A program made the position numbers and the translations under genes. Positions 9,137 to 16,741 of a stretch of DNA of 64,000 bases are shown here, piece by piece. The stretch's first letter is position 1. Each line of letters opens with the position of its first letter. The stretch is from positions 1 to 64,000 of the forward strand of contig CAZPHH010000016.1 in NCBI GenBank assembly GCA_964586145.1, given 5' to 3'. Under the pieces are notes generated by a model. It made no database searches and was not told the DNA's origin. It saw only the letters and a program-made list of their open reading frames with translations. This DNA comes from JAFGJQ01 sp964586145 (GTDB lineage: Bacteria; Planctomycetota; Phycisphaerae; UBA1845).

Positions 9137-9488
9137 CCCGCTCTCCTTTCGTTGCTTTGGCCGGCCCTTGCGTCAGGCTCCTGGGGTCGGCCCAACGACG
9201 CCGGGGAGAATAGCGCGCGTCTGCGTCCTCGTCAACCGTCGCCGCCGCTTTCCCGCAACGGGTCTGTCGCCGGGCGGGTTCGCCCACGCCATCCGCGGGC
9301 GGCCCTTTCTATCCTCCTTCGGACACCGGAGCCCGTGTCTCAGAAAACCCCGTGGCCTGGGAATTGAAACGCGAATTGAAACGGGGACGCAGCTCGTTTT
9401 TGGCCAGGGGGGTTTTGGGCGTCGTTCGCAGGAGAAAGCCGGCTGGAAGCCGGCTGCGAGAGAGAAGAAAAGATGAGGGGCCTGCCTT

Positions 9489-9534
9489 CCCTCGGCTGAA
9501 GCCGAGGGCACTGTCCGGCCGGCTGAAGCCGGCC
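9489..9534. repeat. Double palindrome of the GGCTGAAGCC family
   Basis: Two adjacent perfect palindromes, CCCTCGGCT-GA-AGCCGAGGG and GGCCGGCT-GA-AGCCGGCC, are joined by CACTGTCC. The same composite occurs at 41182-41228. A related GCCGGCTGGAAGCCGGC palindrome lies about 50 bp upstream near 9442. The 9137-9778 stretch contains no gene; it is filled with this element and the direct repeat that follows. Confidence 0.75.
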
Positions 9535-9542
9535 GCGGCTCC

Positions 9543-9763
9543 CATCCCCGGACCACCCGACTCCATCTCCACGACAAGTCGAATGCCGTCGCCGGACTTC
9601 CGCCTTCTCGCGTTTCTACGTTCCTCCTTCTTCCTGTAAAAAGGTACGCCACGAACAGGCACGGGCGCGCCGGGATGAACAGGACACGCGGGCCAACACA
9701 ACCAGGAATGCCAGTGCCAATTATCTGGCACTGGCACTTGCACTCGCAATGGCTGACTGTCCC
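9543..9763 (+). repeat. Long direct repeat, copy A (3' side of abiEii)
   Basis: About 220 bp that recur at 11842-12056 with roughly 80% identity by eye. Shared blocks include CGCCGGACTTCCGCCTTCT, ACGAACAGGCAC and GACACGCGGGCCAACACAAC. Near its end is an 11-bp perfect inverted repeat, TGCCAGTGCCA / TGGCACTGGCA (9709-9719, 9726-9736). Together the two copies bracket the AbiE pair. Copy A ends 15 bp from the abiEii stop. Confidence 0.75.
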
Positions 9764-9778
9764 CCCACATCCACCTCG

Positions 9779-10654
9779 TCACTGCCGGCCGAATCGGTGG
9801 GTCTGCCAGAAGTCGGCGAGCTTTGCGAACGCGGCTTCGAGACCAGTGGTTGAGAGTCTGACCTCAACGGCCATGGCCGCGAACTCGCCGGCCCACGCGC
9901 TCGGTGGCGGGGGAAGCCGGGTGGGGATTGTGTGCGTGCGACGCGCAGCGAACGTGGCGGTCAGGGCCGTTCGGATATGCTCAACGGCCGGCGTGCCGCG
10001 TTCCAGCAACAGAAGCAGATCGACGAGGTCTCGGCTGCGCATGTTGGTGCGGTCCGTCCACGGGTACGTGTAGGCGTGGATCTTCTCGGCGAACTGCTGA
10101 GCCCGCGGGATGGCCAGGGCCACAGCGGGGGCGACGCCGGCGAAGGCGAGCAAATCCTCTCCCTGCAACCGCTCCGGCGACCCGCTAAGGGCATCCCCAA
10201 CGCCAACGTCTATGTGGAACGACCCGAACACGCGGCCGGCCATACGGGCCTCAACCGGGAATCGTGCCCCGCCCTGTGGCGCGCCCCGCAACTCGGTCCG
10301 GGCTTCGGCGATTCGATAGATGAAGCGATCGCCCAAGTCCGTATCCGCAGCGGCCTGGAGGTCATCGCGAATCTGCTCAAGCGGGATCGCCGTCCCTGGG
10401 GAGGTGGACGCGCAGATGCTCAGGTCGATGTCCCTGGTGGTCCGCGCGTGAGGTCGGTAGCGAAGCTCCATGGCGTAGCCGCCTTTCAGCAGCCACGGGG
10501 GATTGGCTCGCGCGAAGAGCCTCGCCAGCAACCGTTCCAGCACGAGTTTCAGGCGCAGCGTGTTCAGCGGCACACCGCGTTCCGTGGCGAGGTTGTGGAG
10601 GCGTTGCTCAAGAGCCTGCCGAAACGCAGTCGGGCTTCCGAATGTACGTGCCAT
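9779..10654 (-). CDS. abiEii: AbiEii/AbiGii-family nucleotidyltransferase toxin
   Basis: 291-aa putative toxin of a type IV toxin-antitoxin / abortive-infection system. The nucleotidyltransferase core is visible: FARANPPWLLKGGYAMELR, then TTRDIDLSI carrying the catalytic Asp pair, and the downstream helix block FAEKIHAYTYPW with RDLVDLLLL that marks the AbiEii family. Family members add nucleotides to tRNA acceptor ends or related substrates; here that is inference. It starts 3 nt after the antitoxin stop, so the two are clearly cotranscribed. Length is normal and no truncation is visible. Confidence 0.9.
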   Translation of the reverse strand: MARTFGSPTAFRQALEQRLHNLATERGVPLNTLRLKLVLERLLARLFARANPPWLLKGGYAMELRYRPHARTTRDIDLSICASTSPGTAIPLEQIRDDLQAAADTDLGDRFIYRIAEARTELRGAPQGGARFPVEARMAGRVFGSFHIDVGVGDALSGSPERLQGEDLLAFAGVAPAVALAIPRAQQFAEKIHAYTYPWTDRTNMRSRDLVDLLLLLERGTPAVEHIRTALTATFAARRTHTIPTRLPPPPSAWAGEFAAMAVEVRLSTTGLEAAFAKLADFWQTHRFGRQ

Positions 10655-10657
10655 TGC

Positions 10658-11269
10658 TCAGGCCTCCGCCGCGTCGATCGCCGCGGACAGCCGCGGGGTG
10701 GCGGCCTCGCGCTGCGCGTGTTGCGCGAGCGTCGAACGCCGGACGGCACCATCGGCAATCGCCTGCTTCACAATCTCGTTGAGCTGGTCCTGAGTCACAG
10801 CGCGGTCGGCAGCCACGTCAAACAGTGTGCGGAGCGGCGTGGTCACGCGGAAGCCCTCGCGGTCCTCGGTGTCGTCGTCGCGCAGCGTCGCCTTGTGAAG
10901 GGTGCAGCCATCCGGGGGACGCTTGCGGAACGAGGGCGGGACGGTGAGGTGAGTGCGAGTCGGAAGAAGAGTGCCGAGGCCATGCACGGCCAGGGCGGTC
11001 TCGTGGGATATGACCGCCTGAGGCGTATCGTCGCGGCCGCGGCTCCAGAGACTCAAGCGGATGAGGTCGTCGTGTTCGGCGGTCGGGATCGTCGGCAGGC
11101 GGAAGAGCCCGCGTTCGATGCGCTCGAAGTTGCCGGCCTTGACGTGGTAGTCGACGTGCCGCTTTCCATAGCCGGCCGCCGCCGCCTGCTTGGCGGTGAA
11201 GTACCCGCCCTGGGAGGCGGCGACGGCAACCAGTTCGCGGCGGGCTTGATGTGTGCTCCGATAACCCAT
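10658..11269 (-). CDS. abiEi: AbiEi-family antitoxin / transcriptional regulator
   Basis: 203-aa antitoxin. The N-terminal winged-helix region GGYFTAKQAAAAGYGKRHVDYHV is followed by the family block GLFRLPTIP. The C-terminal domain includes SHETALAVHGLGTLLP and TPLRTLFDVAADRAV. AbiEi proteins neutralise AbiEii without stable binding and repress their own promoter by binding inverted repeats. A 19-bp palindrome sits directly upstream of this start, fitting that mode of regulation. The order antitoxin then toxin is canonical. Confidence 0.9.
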   Translation of the reverse strand: MGYRSTHQARRELVAVAASQGGYFTAKQAAAAGYGKRHVDYHVKAGNFERIERGLFRLPTIPTAEHDDLIRLSLWSRGRDDTPQAVISHETALAVHGLGTLLPTRTHLTVPPSFRKRPPDGCTLHKATLRDDDTEDREGFRVTTPLRTLFDVAADRAVTQDQLNEIVKQAIADGAVRRSTLAQHAQREAATPRLSAAIDAAEA

Positions 11270-11276
11270 ACACAGA

Positions 11277-11295
11277 GGTCCAAATATTTTGGACC
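11277..11295 (-). promoter_or_regulatory. Palindromic operator upstream of abiEi
   Basis: GGTCCAAATATTTTGGACC is an 8-bp perfect inverted repeat around a 3-nt centre. It ends 7 bp upstream of the abiEi ATG and directly abuts the -10 box, so a bound protein would cover the transcription start. AbiEi antitoxins are known to autoregulate through inverted repeats; binding here is inferred. Confidence 0.65.
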
Positions 11296-11323
11296 ATTAT
11301 GCACAAAAGGCCCCCGTCGTCAA
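11296..11323 (-). promoter_or_regulatory. Promoter of the abiE operon
   Basis: On the minus strand, TTGACG (11323-11318), a 16-bp spacer and CATAAT (11301-11296) form a good sigma-70-type promoter. The -10 box touches the palindromic operator. Confidence 0.6.
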
Positions 11324-11452
11324 GCCCAGAGTCCGGGTGAAACGCCAAACGCGTCATCGCGGCCCCACCGTCGGCCATCGTCGTGCGAACCACGGGGTTC
11401 GCGATCTCGCCGCCGCCCCGCGACACCGAACCGCGGGACGGTCTACGTCATC

Positions 11453-11608
11453 ATGACGGCCAACAACGTGTCGACGCTGTCCCGGGAGCTCACGCGGGAG
11501 GGCCGTACCGACGAGATCTGCCGGATCTGCCTGGCTACGCTTGCGGACCGGGTGGACATCTTCCGCATCCACCTGGGGGCTCAAGAACCGGGACTCTTGA
11601 AAGTTCGA
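11453..11608 (+). pseudogene. Possible remnant of an unidentified gene
   Basis: About 50 codons (MTANNVSTLSREL, then DEICRICLATLADRVDIFRIH) look like genuine protein sequence, unlike the low-complexity frames around them. They have no good ribosome-binding site and run into repeat sequence. No family recognised. The rest of the gene-free 11324-12126 stretch is the second copy of the direct repeat plus a hairpin at 11737. Confidence 0.2.
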
Positions 11609-11736
11609 CCTGGAGGTTGTGACCGAAGCCACCTTCCGGGTCTCCTGGCTCACGGCGACGGCTCGGCTGTCAGCCTCGGCCCCCGTTCGGGGGCGGGACG
11701 TGGGCGGGCAGGCGTGCATTCATCCACGGGTCCCGC

Positions 11737-11752
11737 CCCGATTGTCATCGGG
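11737..11752. repeat. CCCGAT-tgtc-ATCGGG palindrome
   Basis: Perfect 6-bp stem flanked by GGGTCCCGC and ACTTCGCCC. Very similar flanks surround the CCCGATG/CATCGGG palindrome at 44418-44433, which indicates a dispersed element of about 30 bp. Confidence 0.4.
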
Positions 11753-11841
11753 ACTTCGCCCGTGGCCACCCGCCATGACCCCGCCGGTGTCGGATTCGGC
11801 CCGGCTCGTCGGCGGGTTTGTGCAAGTCCCCGCGTGGGCGA

Positions 11842-12056
11842 CATCCCCGGGCCGTCCGACTCCATGTCCACGACGAGCCGTCCGCCGTCGCCGGACTTCC
11901 GCCTTCTTGGGTTTCTACGTTCCTCCGTCCTCCTACATGGCGGTCCACCACGAACAGGCACAGGCCCGACGGGAGGAACAGGACACGCGGGCCAACACAA
12001 CCGGGAATGCCAGTGCCAATAGAATGGCACTTGCACTCGTGATGGGTGACTGTCCC
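11842..12056 (+). repeat. Long direct repeat, copy B (5' side of abiEi)
   Basis: Partner of 9543-9763, in the same orientation and of similar length, with small indels. The inverted repeat near its end has one mismatch here (TGCCAGTGCCA / TGGCACTTGCA). Confidence 0.75.
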
Positions 12057-12126
12057 GAATGGCATTCCTTACCCATCTCGGTGACGCGCCACCTTTCCCT
12101 GCTTTTCAAGAACCACGCGGCTGAGA

Positions 12127-12930
12127 TCACGCGTTCATGGTGCTTGCAGCAAACACACGACGACTGGTCGCGAAATCACCATACTCACTTTCCAGACCCA
12201 GGAGCAGTACGTTTCTTTGTGGGTCGGGCAGCGAGAAGTCCACGGTTCCCCCCAGGATTGGGTTCAGCGCAAGGGAATCAACGGTTTGCAGGGACTCGCG
12301 GTCCAATAGGGCGAGATTGTTCTGACGGTCGATAAGGAGAAGTTTCTTCCCATCCACGGTGAAATGACAGTGCTTTGGGACAACATCTTGCTCACATACG
12401 ACATTCGTCGTGCCTGTTTTCACCGAAACCAGTCGCCACTGAGTCAATGTTCTGTAGAGATAAGCTTCCCCGTCGGATGACCAAGCTTGGTGTCCCAGGC
12501 AGCTCTCGCCCTTTGCGAAACCTTGCCAGCGTCGCGTGCCAACATCGTAGTGCCTCAACCAGTAGGCTTGCGAACCAGGATCAGAGTCTGTCAACTCAAC
12601 AAGGGCCACTTGTTTTGAGTCAGGCGACCAGGGGCTGCCTGACCAATGATCGTAATGCCGCCCGAACGCCCCTGGGCTCGCAAATCGCCGTAACACAAAC
12701 CTGGCAAGGCACTTTCGGAACTTGCGCTCTGCATCGACGATCATGATCCGCGCAGAGCATATGCGGATGCCAAAGGCAAACTCCCAACGCTCACGCATGT
12801 CGAGAGCCAGCGTGAAGTCTGGTGCGTAGTAGACCTCAGTGCCGCTACGCCAATCGACAGCCAGATGCTGGTGAAATTGCCGCTGAACAGCAACGGCAAT
12901 ACCCGGATCAACTTCGTGAATGTCTATCAT
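12127..12930 (-). CDS. WD40/TolB-like beta-propeller protein, unknown function
   Basis: 267-aa protein without a signal peptide. Repeated blade-like motifs are visible: SPWSPDSKQVALVEL, AWSSDGEAYLYRT, FTVDGKKLLLIDR. These are the pattern of WD40-like/TolB propeller strands. Its base composition is visibly less GC-rich than its neighbours, and it lies next to the repeat-bounded toxin-antitoxin segment, so recent acquisition is plausible. No catalytic residues stand out, and no homologue is recognised. Confidence 0.6.
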   Translation of the reverse strand: MIDIHEVDPGIAVAVQRQFHQHLAVDWRSGTEVYYAPDFTLALDMRERWEFAFGIRICSARIMIVDAERKFRKCLARFVLRRFASPGAFGRHYDHWSGSPWSPDSKQVALVELTDSDPGSQAYWLRHYDVGTRRWQGFAKGESCLGHQAWSSDGEAYLYRTLTQWRLVSVKTGTTNVVCEQDVVPKHCHFTVDGKKLLLIDRQNNLALLDRESLQTVDSLALNPILGGTVDFSLPDPQRNVLLLGLESEYGDFATSRRVFAASTMNA

Positions 12931-13200
12931 GCCGATCCGTCAGGCTGCCACCATGGGTAACCGAGCAGACTCGGTCCCCCGCCGGGCTTCACCGATGACG
13001 GGTCGATGTATCCAGAGGAAGGAATGGTGTCAAGGAAGGGCGTTCGAATGATGCCTTCGTGGTCTTCCGCGGACGGGGGAGGGGAGTTCAACTCAGCCGA
13101 CACGGTGGTTCAGGGCCGCGCCCAGCCTGGTTTTCGGACGTCGGCGGCGATGCGCGGGTGGATTCGCCCGGATTGCGGCGGGCGTTTATGATGGCGGCGT

Positions 13201-15117
13201 ATGGCCAGTGTGGTGTTGCAGAATGTGATGAAGCAGTTCGGGCACAAGATCGTGCTCGACGGCGTGTCGCTGGAGGTGCGGTCCGGGGAGACGGTGGGCC
13301 TGGTGGGGGCGAACGGGTCGGGCAAGACCACCCTGTTCAAGCTCATCGCCGGGCGCGAGCAGCCGGACCTGGGCACGGTGACGCGCATGCGGGGGCTGCG
13401 GGTGGGATACCTGCCGCAGGAGCCGGAGCTGGACTCCGCGCGCACGCTGCGCGAGGAGGTAGGCCGGGCGTTTGACGAGGTGCTGGACCTCGAGCGCCGG
13501 ATGCTGGAGTTGTCGCACGAGATCGCCGCGCGGCACGACGACCCCGACCTGCCGCGGCTGCTGGCCGACTACGACCGGCTGGAAGCGCGGTTCCACGCGC
13601 TGGACGGGCACGGCATCGATGTTCGGCTGGAGGAGATTCTCGGCGGGCTGGGCTTCACGCCGGCGGAGCGCGAGCTGCCGGTGGCCGCCCTGTCCGGCGG
13701 GCAAAAGTGCCGGGCGGCCCTGGGCAAGCTGCTGCTGGAAGACAGCACGCTGCTTCTGCTGGACGAGCCGACGAACCACCTGGACCTGGAGGCGACGCGG
13801 TTCCTCGAAAAATTCCTGGCCGGCCATCACGGGGGGGCGGTGATCATCTCGCACGACCGGTACCTGCTGGACCGGCTGGCCACGCGCATCATCGAGGTGG
13901 AGGCGCGGTCGGTCGCGGTCTATCCCGGCAACTACAGCCAGTACGTCCAGACGAAGGAACTGCGGCGGCTGACACTCGAGCGGCAGGTTGCGATGGATCG
14001 GGCCGAGATCGACAAGGAGCTGGACTACATTCGCAAGTACGGCGCGGCGAAGCGCGTCCGGCAGGCGCGGGGCCGGCGGACCCGGCTGGAGCGGCGACTG
14101 GCCTCGGGCGAGCTGGTCACGGAGGGCCCGCGGAGCCAGCGTACGGTGAACATCCGCTTCGGCGAGGTGGCGCAGGGCGGCAACACGATTCTCCAGTGCG
14201 AGGGGGCGGGCAAGCGCTACGGCGACAAGGTGCTGTTCGAGGACCTGAGCTTTGACGTGTACCGCGGGCACCGGCTGGGCATCACCGGGCCCAACGGCAC
14301 GGGCAAGACCACGCTGCTGCGGATGGCGATGGGCGAGGTGACGGGCGACGGCGGGCGCATCCGGCTGTTCGAGAACCTGCGGGTGGGCTACTACGCGCAG
14401 GAGCACGCGAACTTCGACCGGTCGGGCAGCGTGCTGGATGAGATTCGCGCGGGACGGCCGGACCTTTCGGAGCAGGAGGCGCGGTCGTACCTGGGCCGGT
14501 TCCTGTTCAGCGGCGACGACGTGTTCAAGCGGCTGGCGGACTGCAGCGGCGGCGAGCAGAGCCGGGTGCGGCTGGCCCGGCTGATCCTGTCGAACCCGCA
14601 GGTGCTCATTCTGGACGAGCCGACGAACCACCTGGACATTCCGTCGCGTGAGGCGCTGGAGTCGGCCCTGGACGACTACGAAGGCACGATCATCGTGGTG
14701 AGCCACGACCGGTTCTTTCTGGACCAGGTGGTGGACCGGCTGCTGGTGATCGAGCGCGGGGGGCATCGGCTGTTCCTGGGGAACTACAGCCAGTACGCCC
14801 GGCAGGTCGAGGCGGAACTAGCCGAGGCCGAGGCGGCACGAATCGCCGCGGCCGCGGCCGTCCGCACGCACGAGTCGAAGAGGAAGCGCGCGAAGCGGGC
14901 GTCGAACCCGTACGACGGGCTGTCCGTGGAGCAGATCGAGGAACTGCTCATCGGCAAAGAGCGGGAGTTGGCCGGCCTGATGGAGCAGTTTGCGTCCGAG
15001 GCGGTCTATCGCGACGCCGCCGCCACGCGTGCCTTGCAGGAACAGTGCGAGGCGCTGAAGGCGGAGATCGCCGCTGTCGACGCGGCCTGGCACGAGCGGG
15101 CGGAGGAGATGGGCTGA
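13201..15117 (+). CDS. ABC-F family ATPase (ribosome-associated type)
   Basis: 638-aa soluble protein with two ABC ATPase domains and no membrane segments. Domain 1: Walker A GANGSGKTT (near residue 35), signature SGGQKCRAAL, Walker B LLLLDEPTNHLDL. Domain 2: GPNGTGKTT, SGGEQSRVRL, LILDEPTNHLDI. The inter-domain linker is Arg/Lys-rich and helical, and a charged coiled-coil tail follows (KRKRAKRASNPYDGLSVEQIEELL). This is the EttA/Uup/YheS-like layout; such proteins act on ribosomes in translation or antibiotic protection. The exact subfamily is not assigned. Its stop overlaps the start of the thymidine kinase by one base. Confidence 0.93.
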   Translation: MASVVLQNVMKQFGHKIVLDGVSLEVRSGETVGLVGANGSGKTTLFKLIAGREQPDLGTVTRMRGLRVGYLPQEPELDSARTLREEVGRAFDEVLDLERRMLELSHEIAARHDDPDLPRLLADYDRLEARFHALDGHGIDVRLEEILGGLGFTPAERELPVAALSGGQKCRAALGKLLLEDSTLLLLDEPTNHLDLEATRFLEKFLAGHHGGAVIISHDRYLLDRLATRIIEVEARSVAVYPGNYSQYVQTKELRRLTLERQVAMDRAEIDKELDYIRKYGAAKRVRQARGRRTRLERRLASGELVTEGPRSQRTVNIRFGEVAQGGNTILQCEGAGKRYGDKVLFEDLSFDVYRGHRLGITGPNGTGKTTLLRMAMGEVTGDGGRIRLFENLRVGYYAQEHANFDRSGSVLDEIRAGRPDLSEQEARSYLGRFLFSGDDVFKRLADCSGGEQSRVRLARLILSNPQVLILDEPTNHLDIPSREALESALDDYEGTIIVVSHDRFFLDQVVDRLLVIERGGHRLFLGNYSQYARQVEAELAEAEAARIAAAAAVRTHESKRKRAKRASNPYDGLSVEQIEELLIGKERELAGLMEQFASEAVYRDAAATRALQEQCEALKAEIAAVDAAWHERAEEMG

Positions 15118-15653
15118 TGCCCGGGCGGCTGGAACTGATCTACGGTTGCATGTTCAGCGGCAAGACGACGGAACTCATCCGGCGGCTGACGGAGGCGCAG
15201 GCGGCCGGCCGGCGCGTGGTGGCGCTCAAGCCGGCCCGCGACCAGCGGTACGCAGAGCGCGAGCTGGTGAGCCACGCCGGGCACTCGTTTCCGGCCGTGC
15301 CCATCGACGGGCCGGGGCAGATTGAATCGTGTGCTCAAGGGTTTGACGTGGTGGGGCTGGACGAGGCGCACTTCTACGGGCTGGACGTGGTGGAGGCGTG
15401 CTGCGGGCTGGTGGCGGCGGGCAAGCGGGTGAGTGTGGCTGGTGTGGATATCGACCATCGCGGCCGGCCGTTTGTTGTGTTTCCGCCGTTGCAGGCCGCG
15501 GCGGACGAGTTGGTGCATCGTACGGCGCGGTGTGCCCGCTGCGGCGGGGAGGCGGAGTTTTCGCAAAGGATGATCGAGGACGATTCGCCGATCGTGGTCG
15601 GCGGCGCGGACCTCTACGAACCGCGCTGCCGGTTCTGCTTCCGGCGACCGTGA
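15117..15653 (+). CDS. tdk: Thymidine kinase
   Basis: 178-aa type II thymidine kinase, which phosphorylates thymidine to dTMP in nucleoside salvage. P-loop GCMFSGKT is at residues 10-17, DEAHF holds the Walker-B-like site, and two zinc-binding CxxC pairs are seen (CARC and CRFC). The start overlaps the ABC-F stop (TGATG), which suggests translational coupling. The frame is open further upstream but only as antisense-like sequence within the ABC-F gene. Confidence 0.95.
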   Translation: MPGRLELIYGCMFSGKTTELIRRLTEAQAAGRRVVALKPARDQRYAERELVSHAGHSFPAVPIDGPGQIESCAQGFDVVGLDEAHFYGLDVVEACCGLVAAGKRVSVAGVDIDHRGRPFVVFPPLQAAADELVHRTARCARCGGEAEFSQRMIEDDSPIVVGGADLYEPRCRFCFRRP

Positions 15654-15828
15654 CGGCTTGTGGAGGCCTGCTGGGCCGGTCCCCGCACGCCCGGAACCGC
15701 GGCCCCACGCTCACGAGGATTTCTTCTTCTCGCGTCTCGTGAATCGGCACAGGGACCGAGATGGTCCCGCGCCGGCATCGCCCCAGGGTTTCGTGGTCCG
15801 CACGGCGGACCCTACTGCTCGGTGGCGG

Positions 15829-16437
15829 TCAAAGGCCCGGGCCGGCCAGGGCCGTGGTGGTGGCTTCGGCCTCCGGCTGGTTCGGCCAGATCCACACGTC
15901 GGTGATTTCCCACTTCACGTCCGCGGCGGCGGACTTCTGCCCAAACCGTCCGCCGGCCGTGAAGACGCGGGTGCGGGACGGCAGCAGCGGGCCGCGCAGC
16001 TCATTGTCAATCATGACCGGCGTGGCGGCGTACTCGTTCCATTCACCCACCGGGTTGCCGTTGGCATCGAGCCCGACGACGCGCAGGCCCAGGAGCGTAA
16101 CCACTTCCGTGCCGCGGTTCTCCACGGTGATGACCGGCCGTGTGCCGCCGTAGGGATCGGGAGCCATCCGGACATCCACGGCCAGGCTGTCGGCGTAGGC
16201 TGGCGTGCGTCGGTACTCGGCGACGTCGCCGAGGGCCGTCGGCAGGCTCTCCAGGATCTGGGGCAGATTCTCCACCGTCGTGCCCACAAGGTTGAGCGCC
16301 TGGCCGGCCCAGCGGTCGCCCACGTTCATTCCGTAAACCCCGACGACAGATACACTTGCGATTGTGGCCACGATGACCGCCGTGGCCCCGAGAAACAGGG
16401 CGGTCCAAGGGGACATTCGGCGTTTTTCGTTGAGCAT
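15829..16437 (-). CDS. Membrane-anchored protein with Ig-like (FxLYD-type) ectodomain
   Basis: 202-aa protein. The chosen start at 16437 follows AGGAGG with 10-nt spacing. One N-terminal membrane segment (ALFLGATAVIVATIASVSVVG) is followed by a helix and a beta-rich domain containing PVITVENRGTEVVTLLGLRVVGLDANGNPV. That pattern is like the bacterial FxLYD/DUF fold for extracytoplasmic domains. Function is unknown. It is convergent with tdk and divergent from gyrA. Confidence 0.6.
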   Translation of the reverse strand: MLNEKRRMSPWTALFLGATAVIVATIASVSVVGVYGMNVGDRWAGQALNLVGTTVENLPQILESLPTALGDVAEYRRTPAYADSLAVDVRMAPDPYGGTRPVITVENRGTEVVTLLGLRVVGLDANGNPVGEWNEYAATPVMIDNELRGPLLPSRTRVFTAGGRFGQKSAAADVKWEITDVWIWPNQPEAEATTTALAGPGL

Positions 16438-16666
16438 GGCAAGCAGCCTCCTCTGGTCCGTTTGGGGATGCGGGCCGATCCGCTCGGCCGCGACAGCCTT
16501 TGAGTTGTTCGGGCCGGGGAGGGGAATATTCCAGAGCGCTGTCCGGGAAGGCATGCGTTTGCCCGGATCCAGACGGATATGCGGCCCGCTCCGCGCGGGT
16601 CGTCCAGGCGGAGAATGCGGTCGTGTCGGCCTTCTGCTGCGCCGTTTGGAGGGCCCTGGCCGGCCG

Positions 16667-16695
16667 TTCACGATTGCATCGAAATCGGGTAGACT
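16667..16695 (+). promoter_or_regulatory. Candidate gyrA promoter
   Basis: TTCACG (16667-16672), a 17-bp spacer and TAGACT (16690-16695) lie 46 nt before the gyrA start, in the 304-bp gap that otherwise shows no features. Assigned by consensus match only. Confidence 0.4.
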
Positions 16696-16741
16696 TCGCG
16701 GGTTACGGACGGGCTCGGGCGGCCCGGCAAGGTGAGAACGG

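Noticed and set aside
9932..12022. 696-codon plus-strand frame over the abiE genes
   Set aside because: Antisense to two recognised proteins and runs through repeat DNA; only the short 11453-11608 piece looks possibly protein-derived.
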